Source of the DNA: Myxococcales bacterium | GTDB taxonomy: Bacteria > Myxococcota_A > UBA9042 > GCA-2863065 | Assembly: GCA_018780435.1 (NCBI GenBank) | Contig: JADMJS010000120.1 | Coordinates: 20,048-68,065, forward strand | DNA: 48,018 nucleotides | Direction: 5' to 3' | Part shown: positions 8,010 to 18,064 of the stretch, piece after piece | How the letters are laid out: every line of letters starts with the position of its first letter | How positions within the stretch are numbered: the first letter of the stretch is position 1 | Translations under genes and position numbers: made by a program | Notes under the pieces: generated by a model | Seen by the model: the letters and a program-made list of their open reading frames with translations, nothing else | What the model was told of the DNA's origin: nothing | The model's database searches: none

Positions 8010-9542
8010 TCACCCGATCCGCAGCTCCCGCTTCAGGATCTTGCCGGTCGGCCCCTTCGGGAGCGCGTCACGGATCTCCACGAGTCGCGGGTACTTGTAC
8101 GCGGCGAGGTGCTCCTTGCAGTAGGCGATGAGCTCGTCCGGCGTCGCCGAGTGCCCCGGCTTGAACGCGACGACCGCCTTCACCTCCTCGCCGTGGCTGT
8201 CGTGCGGCACGCCGATGACGGCCGCCTCGGCGACCGCGGGGTGGGCGTAAAGGACCTCTTCGATCTCCCGCGGGTACACGTTGAAACCGCCGCGAATGAC
8301 CATGTCCTTCTTGCGGTCGACGATGACGTAGTAGCCGTCTTCGTCGCGCGTCCCGACGTCGCCCGAGTGAAACCAGCCGTCCTTGATGGCCTCGGCCGTG
8401 GCTTCTGGGCGCTTGTAGTAGCCCTTCATCACATTCGGACCCTTGATGCAGATCTCGCCCGGCACGCCCGGCTCCGTGATGACGGCGCCGGTCTCGCTCT
8501 CAAGGCGGAACTCCACCCGGCGAATGGGAAGCCCAATAGAACCGGGCTTCTTCGGCCGATCCGTCACGTTGAAGCTCGCCACAGGGGAGGTCTCTGACAG
8601 CCCGTAGCCTTCGAGGATGTTGACCCCGTATTTCGCGTCGAACGCTCGCATCACCTCCACCGGCATGGCGGATCCGCCCGACACACAATACTCGAGCGAG
8701 CTCAAGCTGAAGCGCGCCGCGTCCGGGAAGTGGAGGAGCGCGAAGTACATCGTCGGCACCCCGGCGAAGAGAGTGACCTGATGCCGCTCCATGAGCGCCA
8801 TGGCCGACTGCGGATCGAAGCGGGGCAGGAGCACGAGCGAGCCCCCCGCGGCGATGGCGGCGTTCTGCAGCACCGTCTGCCCAAAGCTGTGGAAGAGCGG
8901 CAGGCAGACCAGCGCCCGGAAGCCCGTGATCCCGCGAAAGAGCACTTGGGCCACGTACTCGGCGTTGTAGAGCAGGTTGAAGTGCGTGAGCTCGGCGCCT
9001 TTCGGCCGCCCGGTCGTGCCTGACGTGTAGAGGATGACCGCCGTGTCGTCGGGCCGCGTCGCGACCGGCTCAGGCAGCGGCTCTGCGCCACCGAGACAGG
9101 CGGCAAAGTTCAAGGCACCCTCCGGCGCGGTGACGTCCTTCGGATCGGCCTTGACGACGATAAGGTGGTGGGTGGTGGGAACGCGGCCGAAGCCGCCCGA
9201 CGCCGCCTCGAGGAAGCCTTCCCACGCGACCAGCACGACCGCGTCCGAGTCATCGAGGTGATAGGCGACCTCGTCCGCCGTCAGCAGAACATTGAGCGGC
9301 ACCACCGGACAGCCGGCGTACTGAGCGCCGAAGTAGGCGATCGTGAACTGCGGCACGTTCGGGAGCATGAGGGCGACGTGTTGCCCCTGGCGAACGCCGA
9401 GCTTCCGCAGCGCACCGGCGAAGCGCTGCGCCATCGCGTGTACTTGCGCGTAGTTGAGGGTGGTCTCCCCGATATGAATCAGCGGAGACGCGGGCGACGA
9501 CGCGGCCGCCTCCCGAAGTAACGACGCGAGGTTCAGGCTCAT
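8010..9542 (-). CDS. Long-chain acyl-CoA ligase (ANL superfamily)
   Basis: 510 residues, the normal size for FadD-like ligases. The adenylation P-loop YTSGTTGRPKG (172-182), the A5 region (EGYGLSETSPVASF), A7/A8 (SGDVGTRDEDGYYVIVDRKK, then IRGGFNVYPREIEEVL) and the catalytic Lys501 in PTGKILKREL are all intact. It activates a carboxylic acid to acyl-AMP and then acyl-CoA. The open frame continues to 9830, but ATG 9542 has GGAG 7 nt upstream and gives the family N terminus (MSLNLASLLREAA). It stands alone on the minus strand; an enoyl-CoA hydratase elsewhere in the window could act in the same general pathway. Substrate chain length is not readable. Confidence 0.92.
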   Translation of the reverse strand: MSLNLASLLREAAASSPASPLIHIGETTLNYAQVHAMAQRFAGALRKLGVRQGQHVALMLPNVPQFTIAYFGAQYAGCPVVPLNVLLTADEVAYHLDDSDAVVLVAWEGFLEAASGGFGRVPTTHHLIVVKADPKDVTAPEGALNFAACLGGAEPLPEPVATRPDDTAVILYTSGTTGRPKGAELTHFNLLYNAEYVAQVLFRGITGFRALVCLPLFHSFGQTVLQNAAIAAGGSLVLLPRFDPQSAMALMERHQVTLFAGVPTMYFALLHFPDAARFSLSSLEYCVSGGSAMPVEVMRAFDAKYGVNILEGYGLSETSPVASFNVTDRPKKPGSIGLPIRRVEFRLESETGAVITEPGVPGEICIKGPNVMKGYYKRPEATAEAIKDGWFHSGDVGTRDEDGYYVIVDRKKDMVIRGGFNVYPREIEEVLYAHPAVAEAAVIGVPHDSHGEEVKAVVAFKPGHSATPDELIAYCKEHLAAYKYPRLVEIRDALPKGPTGKILKRELRIG

Positions 9543-9602
9543 GGGCAGCTCCGAAGGTCCTGGGGGTTCGAGTTCGAGGGGGAGTCTGCCGCGCGTGGGT
9601 TT

Positions 9603-9617
9603 GGGTGGCAACCACCC
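9603..9617. terminator. Small hairpin after the thioredoxin-like gene
   Basis: GGGTGG (9603-9608) / CCACCC (9612-9617), 3-nt loop, in the 124-nt gap between the thioredoxin-like stop and the ligase start. It may end the thioredoxin-like transcript; no U-run. Confidence 0.3.
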
Positions 9618-9666
9618 ACGAGCACGACCCGGTATGTGTTGGATTCCGAACGATTCGGGAGCGCTC

Positions 9667-10965
9667 TCAGTGGCCCCTGCCTTTCCCCCTGAGCGCGCGC
9701 CGAAGACGCCGCGTGTCGACCCCGCCCTCATCGAGCTCCCGAAGCCACAGGCGAAGCGCCGGAAAGTCCCGCCGTTTCGAGTCGATCGCGGCGCGGATGA
9801 GCGCCTCCCGCGTCGATGGGTAATCGACACGGCGGAGGACCATGTCGGCGACGACCTCGGCTTCGTCGTCGCGATGTACTGCCAAAAGCGCGCGCACTAG
9901 GTCTGCGACCATTCGCGCCCGGACCGCTCCCACTCTCCGAAGCGCGTCCTTACGCAGGTCGGAGTCAACAGTCGGGTCGCGCTCGAGCTCGCCCGCGAGT
10001 TCAAGAGCGCCGAGGAGCTCCTTGGCACGGGATACCGCGTCCGGGTAGAGCGCGGCGGCCTCTGCGAATCGCCGCGCCTCAAGCAAAAGGTCGAAGACAC
10101 CGGCGATGACGTGCGGAGCAAACGCAGGTGGGCTCCCTGAGAGCCTCTCTCGTGCACGGCATTCCGCTTCGAACCATGAGACGACATCGTCGAGTTCATC
10201 GGTCTTCCATGCCAAAGCCACCCACTCGTTCCACCAAATCGGGTCCGTCCCGCCGTCGCCTTCGACGTGCCGCCTCGCCTGATCCCGCCACTCCGTCATG
10301 TCCTTCAAGAGTTCAGGAGACGCTTCGGCGAGCTGGCGCATCGCGGACACCAGGAACGAGTGTCGGACGCCACCCCAGTCGTCGTTGCCTCGCGTACGTT
10401 CCCACACCCAGGTGTATTCGCGTCGTGCGAGCGCCACTTGTCCCGTCTCGACGAGATCGTTTGCGAGCTCGTATCTCGCTTCGATGTCGCTCGAACCCAC
10501 GAGCGCCGAAGCGCGCTCAAGAACGTCCTGTGCATGCGTACGACCGGCAGCCAGACCGTTCAGCCACGCCAGCAAATTTGTTGGCGGGCTATAGCCCATG
10601 ACCCGATCCACCTCGACGCCCCGTCGAATGGCGACGACGCAAGGTAGCGAACCCACTGAGTACCGCTCAGCGAGATCGGCGTGCTCGTCGACATCGATCT
10701 GGACGGCGATGGCATGGGTCGCGATCCAAGCGGCGACGCCCTCGTCGGGCCAACTCGTGGCCTCCATTCGATTGCAGGGCTCGCACCACGCCGCGGTGAA
10801 GTCGAGGATCAGCAAGCGACCCTGCTTCTCGGCCCTCTCGATCGCGGTCGCGAGGGCCACGTCCGAGAACGGAGGCCGCGCCCGGACGGCGCAAGGAGCC
10901 GAGAGAAGCACAGCGCCCATCGCGAGCCACGTGAGGCGTGTCCATGTACCGGCATTCACAGCCAA
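9667..10965 (-). CDS. Exported thioredoxin-like protein with helical C-terminal domain
   Basis: About 432 residues. A signal peptide (hydrophobic core [12 protein letters not shown], cleavage near AVRA-RPP) is followed by a thioredoxin fold with the redox motif WCEPC (W60, C61, C64) and the cis-Pro region GSLPCVVAI. From about residue 150 the protein is helical and TPR-like (repeated [19 protein letters not shown] helices) without a family I recognise. The DsbD-gamma/thioredoxin_7 type ([13 protein letters not shown]) suggests a periplasmic reductase or chaperone-like role. Start choice: TTG 10965 has GGAG 7 nt upstream; GTG 10959 and TTG 10995 are alternatives. It is divergent from the collagen-like gene. 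Confidence 0.75.
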   Translation of the reverse strand: MAVNAGTWTRLTWLAMGAVLLSAPCAVRARPPFSDVALATAIERAEKQGRLLILDFTAAWCEPCNRMEATSWPDEGVAAWIATHAIAVQIDVDEHADLAERYSVGSLPCVVAIRRGVEVDRVMGYSPPTNLLAWLNGLAAGRTHAQDVLERASALVGSSDIEARYELANDLVETGQVALARREYTWVWERTRGNDDWGGVRHSFLVSAMRQLAEASPELLKDMTEWRDQARRHVEGDGGTDPIWWNEWVALAWKTDELDDVVSWFEAECRARERLSGSPPAFAPHVIAGVFDLLLEARRFAEAAALYPDAVSRAKELLGALELAGELERDPTVDSDLRKDALRRVGAVRARMVADLVRALLAVHRDDEAEVVADMVLRRVDYPSTREALIRAAIDSKRRDFPALRLWLRELDEGGVDTRRLRRALRGKGRGH

Positions 10966-11053
10966 GACGCTACTCCACACTCGACCGCGGAACAACGCTC
11001 ACTCAATTTCAGCTGCGCGAGATCCCCAATTGCGGCCCCCGCTGTGGGTGCGT

Positions 11054-11075
11054 AGGCTGCCCACAGGCTGCCCAC
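11054..11075 (+). repeat. Two tandem 11-bp repeats before the collagen-like gene
   Basis: AGGCTGCCCAC occurs twice head to tail (11054-11064, 11065-11075), followed directly by AGGAGG, the ribosome binding site of the gene at 11087. The repeat lies in the divergent promoter region and could be a protein-binding site or simple slippage. Confidence 0.6.
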
Positions 11076-11086
11076 AGGAGGCCCTC

Positions 11087-12015
<929 letters not shown>

Positions 12016-12016
<1 letters not shown>

Positions 12017-12173
12017 GGGCTCGGTCGTAAGTAAGTAGTTCGGTTTGCCGCGCGCCGCATCCCGCCCGGCCCCTTCCAAGTCCTCGAAATACGGGGAGTA
12101 TGTCTTCGGACTTGGAAGGGGCCGGGCGGGGCGCGGCGCGGTCAACCCTCCCACTTATTTTCGACCAAGCCCC
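12016..12173. repeat. Large near-palindrome between convergent genes
   Basis: The core is a perfect 23-bp inverted repeat (12061-12083 with 12108-12130, 24-nt loop). It continues outward through a 2-nt mismatch into another perfect 8 bp (12051-12058 with 12133-12140). Beyond a 2-nt offset the flanks 12016-12048 and 12141-12173 still match at about 24 of 33 positions as reverse complements. The loop itself has a small ATAC/GTAT stem. It begins at the last base of the collagen-like gene and ends 17 nt before the FGE-fold gene's stop. It may be a very strong bidirectional terminator or a remnant of a small palindromic mobile element (REP/MITE type). Confidence 0.8.
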
Positions 12174-12190
12174 AAGCGCTCACCGCCGCC

Positions 12191-13441
12191 TCACAGCGAC
12201 TTCGCGCAGCGCCCACCCACGTACTGCTTTCGAATCCACGGCCGCCCCGGGCTGCGGTTGTGCGTCGTCACGAAGAAGGGCACGTCGTACATCCACGAGC
12301 CGCCCCGCATCGAGTGTTTGACGCCCGACTCCGGCCCCTGGGGATCTTTTGGCGGCGAGTGACGGTAGTAGGTGAAGCCGTGGAAGTCGTGGGTCCACTC
12401 CCACGCGTTGCCCGCCATGTCGTAGGCGCCATAGGGGCTCACGTTTTGCTTGTAGCTGCCGACGGGTGCCGTCGTCGCGTAGCCATCCTTGTCGGCGTGT
12501 TGATTGACCCACTCGGGGTGCCACTCGTTGCCCCAGGGGAAGATGCGCTCGTCCGTGCCGCGCGCCGCTTTCTCCCACTCCGCCTCGGTCGGCATGCGCT
12601 TGCCAGCGAAGCGACAATAAGCGACCGCGTCATCCCATCCGAGGGCGACCACGGGCTGCGTGGGCTGATTGAGCGCCTTGTCGTTCCGGTAGCGCTGCGG
12701 GAGGCACTTTCCGGCCTTCGTGCACCGATTGTACTCGGCGTTCGTGATCTCGTAGGTGTCGATGTAGAAGGCCGATACGTCCACGATGTGACGCGGGAAC
12801 TCGTCGCCTTCGCCGAGCTCACTGCCCATGATGAAGGGCCCCGCGGGCACGAAGACCATCCCCGGCTCGTCGCGTGGGCCTTTGGTCGGCTGAGCCTTCG
12901 GGGCGTTCGCGGGGAGGCGCAGCTCGCTCGCGGGGTCGTAGGTGAGGACGCGCATCACGAGCTTCTCGGCGATCCCGTTCCACATGGACTCCGGGCACAT
13001 ACACATGCGCTGGAACTCGCCCCACGCCCGCTTCTGCTTCACGTTGACCTGGCGCATCTTCCAGAGCCAGACCACCCCGACGCTCTGCTCCTTCTTCTGG
13101 AGGCTCAGCGTGGGCGCCACGACGAAGTCCGCACCGAGCTTCTCTCCGATGGCGACGAGGCACTTCTCGTCACAGCTCAGGGTGTCCTTGGCGCCGACCG
13201 CCTTCATCGCCTCCCGCACCTTCTCGAAGGGGATCAGCGTCGCCCGTGCCGACTTGAGCTCCTTGTACATCTTGCCGGCGAGCCAGTCGGCGTTCTGCTG
13301 CGTCGCCTGAATCCACGGCTGGAAGGGCAAGAAGGCGTAGGTTTGCGCGCTCGCCGACACCGAGAGCGAACACAGCCCCACCACCAACGCGACCTGCGCG
13401 ACTACCGCCCTTCCGAAGTTCCTCGCCATCGCTACCGACAT
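12191..13441 (-). CDS. Secreted FGE-fold (sulfatase-modifying-factor domain) protein
   Basis: 416 residues from ATG 13441 (GGAGG-type site upstream; frame open to 13498). Signal peptide about 1-33 (ARNFGRAVVAQVALVVGL, cleavage near ASAQ). The N-terminal domain (35-175; LSCDEKCLVAIGEKLGADFV) resembles the TolB-like/'CDEKC' sensor domain of myxobacterial exported proteins. The C-terminal FGE-sulfatase domain (about 190-416) has GMVFVPAGPFIMGSE, DTYEITNAEYNRC, PVVALGWDDAVAYC, KRMPTEAEWEKAARG, DMAGNAWEW and MRGGSWMY. The cysteine pair that formylglycine-generating enzymes use for catalysis is absent after GGSW, so it is probably not a sulfatase activator. Its cellular role is unknown. Confidence 0.85.
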   Translation of the reverse strand: MSVAMARNFGRAVVAQVALVVGLCSLSVSASAQTYAFLPFQPWIQATQQNADWLAGKMYKELKSARATLIPFEKVREAMKAVGAKDTLSCDEKCLVAIGEKLGADFVVAPTLSLQKKEQSVGVVWLWKMRQVNVKQKRAWGEFQRMCMCPESMWNGIAEKLVMRVLTYDPASELRLPANAPKAQPTKGPRDEPGMVFVPAGPFIMGSELGEGDEFPRHIVDVSAFYIDTYEITNAEYNRCTKAGKCLPQRYRNDKALNQPTQPVVALGWDDAVAYCRFAGKRMPTEAEWEKAARGTDERIFPWGNEWHPEWVNQHADKDGYATTAPVGSYKQNVSPYGAYDMAGNAWEWTHDFHGFTYYRHSPPKDPQGPESGVKHSMRGGSWMYDVPFFVTTHNRSPGRPWIRKQYVGGRCAKSL

Positions 13442-13577
13442 CGTCCCCCCTCCCGGCCACACGGCCACCTGCGGCGGGCTTATCCCACAGGGCAGCACCG
13501 AGTACCAACACCGCTACCTCGACACGCGAAGGGCGTGATACGCTCTTCGGAAGTTCACTCGAGACCCGGAGATCCCC

Positions 13578-15950
13578 ATGCGTCCTTCGCTCCTCTTCGC
13601 CGCAGGCCTCTTCTTGCCAATGCTCGCTGCGGCCAAGCCCAACCTCGTGGTCACCGACATCACGCTGGATCCGGCGAACCCGACACCCGGCAACGGCACC
13701 GTCACCGCGACTATCAAGAACATCGGTGACGAAGGCACTGGGTCCTTCGTCAATATCAACATCACGATGTATCTCGACGGCGTGGAGTGCGACACCGGAC
13801 TCATCGTCGCGGGTCTCGGCGCGGGCGACGATGCCACCGAAGAGACCACCTCTTGCGTCTCGAACAACTCGGGCCCCCACAAGGTAAAATTCGTCGTCGA
13901 CACCGACGACGACGTCGATGAGTCGAACGAGAGCGACAACGCGCTCGAGAAAGAGTTCGTCTGGTCCGGCGGCCCGGATCTCATCGTCTCGGACATCACG
14001 CTCGACCCCGCAAACCCGGACATCGGCGACGGCACGCTCACCGGGGTCATCAAGAACATCGGCAATGAAGACGCCGGCGGCATCGCGACCGTGATCAACG
14101 TGCGCATGTTCCTCGACGGCGAGGAGTGCGCGACGGGCTTCATCTACAACGGCATCAACGCCGGTGACGAGGCCACCGAAGACACGGGCAGCTGTAACCC
14201 GGACACGCCGGGTGAACACACCATCAAGTACGAAGTGGACTGGGAGAACGACGTCTACGAGTCCGACGAGACCAACAACACCCTCGAGAAGAAGTTCACG
14301 TGGTCGGGCGCCGACCTCGTCGTGACCGGGATCGCGCTTGAGCCGGCTGCCCCGAAGAGCGGCGAAGAGGTGAAGTTCATCGCCACCATCAAGAACCAGG
14401 GCCCCTACGGCACCGGACTTCTTGTGAACATCAACGTGAGCGCGACGCTCGACGGCGCCGAGTGTGGCAACGGCCTCATCGTCGCTGGCCTCGGTGCGGG
14501 AAGTGAAGCGACCGAAGAGATCTCCTGCACCGTCTCGGGCGAGGGCCAGCACACCATCACCTTCACGGTCGACGTCGACGAGGACGTGACCGAGACGGAC
14601 GAGACCAACAACCAGTTCGCGCAGACCTTCGTCGTGGGCGCCGCCGGTCCCATCACCGAAGCGTGCAACGGCAAGGACGACGACGCCGACGGCAAGACCG
14701 ACGAAGACTTCGCCGACCTCGGCAAGGAGTGCGACGGCGACGACACCGACGCGTGCAAGGGCGGCAAGAAGGTCTGCTCCGCTGACGGCAAGGGCACGAC
14801 CTGTGAGGACAAGGCCGGCGCCCCGGCGGAGACCTGCAACGGCAAAGACGACGACTGCGACGGCAAGGTCGACGAGGACTTCCCGGACGTGAACAAGGCC
14901 TGTGTCCCCGCGAGCGGCTGCGGCACCGGCAAGAACGCCTGCAAGGCTGACGGCTCCGGCATCGAGTGCAAGGCCGACACCGGCGCGGCGGTGAAGGAGA
15001 CCTGCAACGGCAAGGACGACGACTGCGACGGTCAGACCGACGAAGACTTCCCGGAGCTGACCGAGCCCTGTGGCGCGGGCGTGGGGGCGTGTCAGTCCAT
15101 CGGTAAGTACGCGTGCGCGGGTGGCAAGGCGGTCTGCGACGCCAAGCCCGGCGCGGCCGGCGCCGAGAAGTGCGACCTCGTCGACAATGACTGCGACGGC
15201 ATCGTCGATGAGAACTGCGCCTGTCAGCCTGGCACCTACCTGCCCTGCGGCCTCGACGTCGGCGCGTGCGCCATGGGCGTGCTCGAGTGTTCGGCCTCCG
15301 GGGTCTTCGCGTCGGCGTGTGAAGGCGCGGTTGGCCCGAAGAACGAAGCGTGCGGCAACGACCTTGACGACGACTGCGACGGCACGACCGACGAAGGCTG
15401 CACCTGCACCGGCACGGCGACGCGCGCCTGCGCATTGGCGACGCCCTGTGGCGCGGGCACTCAGTCGTGCGGCGGCGGCACCTGGGGCCCCTGTGTCCCG
15501 ACCGCGCTCGGCGCGGAGGCGTGTGGCAACGGCAAGGACGACGACTGCGACGCCGACATCGATGAAGGCTGCGCCTGCACCGGCGCCGCCGCGGTCCCCT
15601 GCGCTGCGAAGGACTCCTGCGCCGACTACCAGCGTGTGTGCGAAGCGGGCAAGCTCAGCGCCTGCGAGGCCATCCCGGGCACCGAAGACGCCGCGTGCGG
15701 TCCCACCGATGGCACTGACGGCACCGATGGCATCGACGCGACCGATGGCGCTTCGGACGACACCGGCGGCATCGTAATTGGCGAGTCCGACATCACGGTC
15801 CCGAATGGCAGCGACGTCGGCACCGGCCTCGTCCCGGTCACCTCGGGTGGCAGCGACTGCACGGCCGCAACGCCGTCGTCGAGCCGCTCGCCACTCGCAG
15901 CGCTGACCCTGCTCATCGCCCTCGGCGCGCTCTTCCTCCGCCGCCGATAA
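13578..15950 (+). CDS. Surface protein: 3 CARDB domains, 6 MopE-like repeats, MYXO-CTERM-like anchor
   Basis: 790 residues. Signal peptide 1-19 (SLLFAAGLFLPMLAAA). Three CARDB beta-sandwich repeats follow (about 20-132, 133-246, 247-355), each with PNLVVTDITLDPANP-like starts and DVDESNESDN-like ends. Then come six MopE-type putative metal-binding repeats (from residue 363; CNGKDDDCDG, VDEDF; the first has Ala for the second Cys), a TDGTDGTDG linker, and a C-terminal SDC...PLAALTLLIALGALFLRRR tail, which fits a MYXO-CTERM-like sorting signal (Cys, hydrophobic helix, Arg cluster). CARDB modules are adhesive and MopE motifs bind Ca or Cu. The protein is therefore probably an exported, cell-surface adhesin or scaffold. 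ATG 13578 follows GGAG by about 8 nt. Confidence 0.9.
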   Translation: MRPSLLFAAGLFLPMLAAAKPNLVVTDITLDPANPTPGNGTVTATIKNIGDEGTGSFVNINITMYLDGVECDTGLIVAGLGAGDDATEETTSCVSNNSGPHKVKFVVDTDDDVDESNESDNALEKEFVWSGGPDLIVSDITLDPANPDIGDGTLTGVIKNIGNEDAGGIATVINVRMFLDGEECATGFIYNGINAGDEATEDTGSCNPDTPGEHTIKYEVDWENDVYESDETNNTLEKKFTWSGADLVVTGIALEPAAPKSGEEVKFIATIKNQGPYGTGLLVNINVSATLDGAECGNGLIVAGLGAGSEATEEISCTVSGEGQHTITFTVDVDEDVTETDETNNQFAQTFVVGAAGPITEACNGKDDDADGKTDEDFADLGKECDGDDTDACKGGKKVCSADGKGTTCEDKAGAPAETCNGKDDDCDGKVDEDFPDVNKACVPASGCGTGKNACKADGSGIECKADTGAAVKETCNGKDDDCDGQTDEDFPELTEPCGAGVGACQSIGKYACAGGKAVCDAKPGAAGAEKCDLVDNDCDGIVDENCACQPGTYLPCGLDVGACAMGVLECSASGVFASACEGAVGPKNEACGNDLDDDCDGTTDEGCTCTGTATRACALATPCGAGTQSCGGGTWGPCVPTALGAEACGNGKDDDCDADIDEGCACTGAAAVPCAAKDSCADYQRVCEAGKLSACEAIPGTEDAACGPTDGTDGTDGIDATDGASDDTGGIVIGESDITVPNGSDVGTGLVPVTSGGSDCTAATPSSSRSPLAALTLLIALGALFLRRR
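14664..15700 (+). repeat. Coding repeat of MopE-like Cys/Asp motifs
   Basis: Six units of about 45-55 codons carrying CNGKDDDCDG or close variants and VDE/TDE. The regular Asp-Cys spacing gives strong false open frames on the opposite strand. Confidence 0.75.
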
Positions 15951-15958
15951 CGCCCCGC

Positions 15959-15985
15959 GGGCGCCCGGGCACGGCTCGGGCGCCC
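15959..15985. terminator. Bidirectional hairpin between convergent genes
   Basis: GGGCGCCCG (15959-15967) pairs with CGGGCGCCC (15977-15985), extended by a G-U and a G-C pair; 5-nt loop. It lies 9 nt after the CARDB gene stop and about 110 nt before the end of the convergent transglutaminase gene. No U-run. Confidence 0.5.
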
Positions 15986-16093
15986 ATGCGCCCCACCTCT
16001 CACGTCATACGAGTCGCCCCCGCAAAGCGGCGCGCTCGGTGGCGAACCCCACCGAGTCCCTATTGCCCCACGCAGGTGCCTAAGACCCGTGTC

Positions 16094-18064
16094 TCACGGC
16101 GGCGCACCAGCCCCTTTGGCCATCGAGACCCGGTGGTTCGACAGGCGTCGTTCGAGCGCCGGATCCAGCGCGCGTCCGCCGTACCGCGTGGCCGCGTAGT
16201 CCACGATGAGGCGTCCAGCCTCGTCATCGCCCGCGGCGGACACACGGCTCGCGTAGGCCTCGAGCGACTCGCTGGGCGCTTTGGCGAGCCCCGACCGGCC
16301 GAGTCGCGCAAAGAGTCGGCCCAACGCGGGAGGGACGACCACGTCCCCGTAGTCCGGACCGTCGCTGGCACGACCGCGCCGCACCCAGAGCCAGAGGACG
16401 AGCAGCAGCACCACCAGACCGAGTGAGCGGCCGGGGTACGTGACGCTCGCGAGGGTCCAGAGGTCGGCCATGCCTACTTTGAAGAGATCCCACGACGCCG
16501 CGAACCAGCCCATGGGTCCCGGTCGCGCCGAGTCGTCGCCGGAGGCCGTCGCGTCTACGGTCTCCCAGCGTCCGTCGAGCCAGACTTCGGACCAGGCGTG
16601 AGCGTGCCGCTCTCGAATGACCCATTCGTTCGTATAGGGGTTTTGTTCCAGAACGCGGTAGCCGCCGACGAGCCGTGACGGGATCCCGAGCGACCGGGAC
16701 AAAAGGGTCATCGCGCTCGCGAAGTACTCGCAGTGCCCGCGGCGGTCGACGGTCAGGAAGTGCAGCAGCGCCTCCATGTCGTCCGGGCGCTCGACCTCGA
16801 GAGAATACGAGAAGTCCGTCAGCAGGCGGTCCGTAAGCGCCGTGATTCGCTCGCGGGGCGTGTCTAGTCCGGCGGTCCAGGCCGAGGCGAGCTCGCGCAG
16901 CTCGCGCCCGATGGCTTGAGGGACTTCGAGATCCTCGCTGCGCGGTGGGGCGGGACGCACGAGCTCCCCCGAAGTGCCTCCACCGTAGACGACGGACGCG
17001 CCGTCAGCCGCGCTTCCGGACGCGATCCCGAATGGATCCAAGGTGATGACGGCGGGGCTCGCCGCGACGAGGCGCGCACCGAGCGGCAAGAAGCGGCGCT
17101 CGCCCGTGTCCCCAACGTGACGAACCGTCACGAGATCGTCGCCAGCCGTCGCCTGTGTCTCCCGCCCGGGGGGCTGCGCCGGGAGCTCGATGGCGTGCGC
17201 GATCATCCCCTCGGGCGAGAGCCAGCGCTGCGCGAAATAGTGCGTGTAGACGATGCCGCGTAGCGCATCCGGCGGCGTCGCCGAAGGGCCGACCTTCAGC
17301 CGAAGGACGACGGTGTCTGATTGGAGCATCCCACGCATGGATCCGAGGCCGAGCAGCTCGGAGAAGCCGCTTCGGCTGCCCGCGCCATCGCCGACCATCT
17401 TCATCATCACGAGCTCGTGCAGCGGCGGTAGCCCGAGGAGCCAGGGGAGACTCAGCACCGCCGAGGCCCCGAAGACGGCGAAGGCCGTGACGAGGCGCCG
17501 TACCGGGAGGCGAAGCCCCTGCCGTGGCGATACTCCGGTCTGAGCACGTCGGAGGCCCGCTGCGATGAACTCGAGCGCGGCGAACGCGGCCACCAGCTCG
17601 AGGTAAGGCCTCCCGGAAGCGGCGGCGTCGCCCCCCGCGAGGAAACCGACCAGCGAGCCGCCAGGGTGACCACTCGCCGCGCCGTTGGCGAGTACCGCGA
17701 TGAGGGGGAAGAGGTCGGTGCTCCGCTCGCCGCCCACCGGCCGGGCGTAAAGACGACGTGGAAGTCCGAGCACGAGGCCGGTCATCGCGAGGAAGACCCA
17801 GGCGGGCGGCAAGAGGCCCACCCGCTCGGAGCCGCCGCCGAATAGAAGCGCGGTCGCGACGGTCGACGTGGCGATGGCGAGCAGGCTCACGATCATCTGG
17901 CCGACGGTGTCGAGCCGGAGGCGGCCTTGGAAGGTCACAGCGAGCCCGTGGAGGCAGAGCAGCACCACGAAGAGCCACGGGCGCCCCATCGCTTGGGTTG
18001 TGAACGCCGAGACCAGAATAGCCGGCAAGACGGACGCGACGCGACGGATCGACTCTGGACTCAT
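16094..18064 (-). CDS. TgpA-like membrane transglutaminase (DUF3488/DUF4129)
   Basis: 656 residues: five or six N-terminal transmembrane helices (DUF3488, about 1-200), an extracytoplasmic transglutaminase core, another helix (about 555-575) and a C-terminal DUF4129 domain. The Cys-His-Asp triad is intact: Cys445 (GHCEYFASA), His489 (HAHAWSEVW), Asp504 (WETVDATAS). The gene overlaps the DUF58 gene by ATGA. TgpA proteins are found in the MoxR-DUF58-TgpA cluster seen here; in Pseudomonas TgpA is essential and periplasmic. The substrate is not known, but crosslinking or proteolysis of envelope proteins is expected. Confidence 0.9.
   Translation of the reverse strand: MSPESIRRVASVLPAILVSAFTTQAMGRPWLFVVLLCLHGLAVTFQGRLRLDTVGQMIVSLLAIATSTVATALLFGGGSERVGLLPPAWVFLAMTGLVLGLPRRLYARPVGGERSTDLFPLIAVLANGAASGHPGGSLVGFLAGGDAAASGRPYLELVAAFAALEFIAAGLRRAQTGVSPRQGLRLPVRRLVTAFAVFGASAVLSLPWLLGLPPLHELVMMKMVGDGAGSRSGFSELLGLGSMRGMLQSDTVVLRLKVGPSATPPDALRGIVYTHYFAQRWLSPEGMIAHAIELPAQPPGRETQATAGDDLVTVRHVGDTGERRFLPLGARLVAASPAVITLDPFGIASGSAADGASVVYGGGTSGELVRPAPPRSEDLEVPQAIGRELRELASAWTAGLDTPRERITALTDRLLTDFSYSLEVERPDDMEALLHFLTVDRRGHCEYFASAMTLLSRSLGIPSRLVGGYRVLEQNPYTNEWVIRERHAHAWSEVWLDGRWETVDATASGDDSARPGPMGWFAASWDLFKVGMADLWTLASVTYPGRSLGLVVLLLVLWLWVRRGRASDGPDYGDVVVPPALGRLFARLGRSGLAKAPSESLEAYASRVSAAGDDEAGRLIVDYAATRYGGRALDPALERRLSNHRVSMAKGAGAPP

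Noticed and set aside
8010..9542. Adenylation domain of a nonribosomal peptide synthetase
   Set aside because: No condensation or carrier domain; the motifs and length fit a stand-alone acyl-CoA ligase.
12260..13729. 489-residue open frame on the plus strand opposite the FGE-fold gene
   Set aside because: Antisense to a clear FGE-fold gene; Arg/Leu/His-rich translation without domains.
13170..14552. 460-residue open frame on the minus strand across the FGE/CARDB region
   Set aside because: It overlaps the CARDB gene and FGE gene in antisense and has no domain; the sequence is the low-complexity shadow of high-GC coding regions.
14664..15700. Internal MopE-like repeats read as tandem duplication of a gene
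   Set aside because: Units sit in one open frame with one signal peptide and one anchor.
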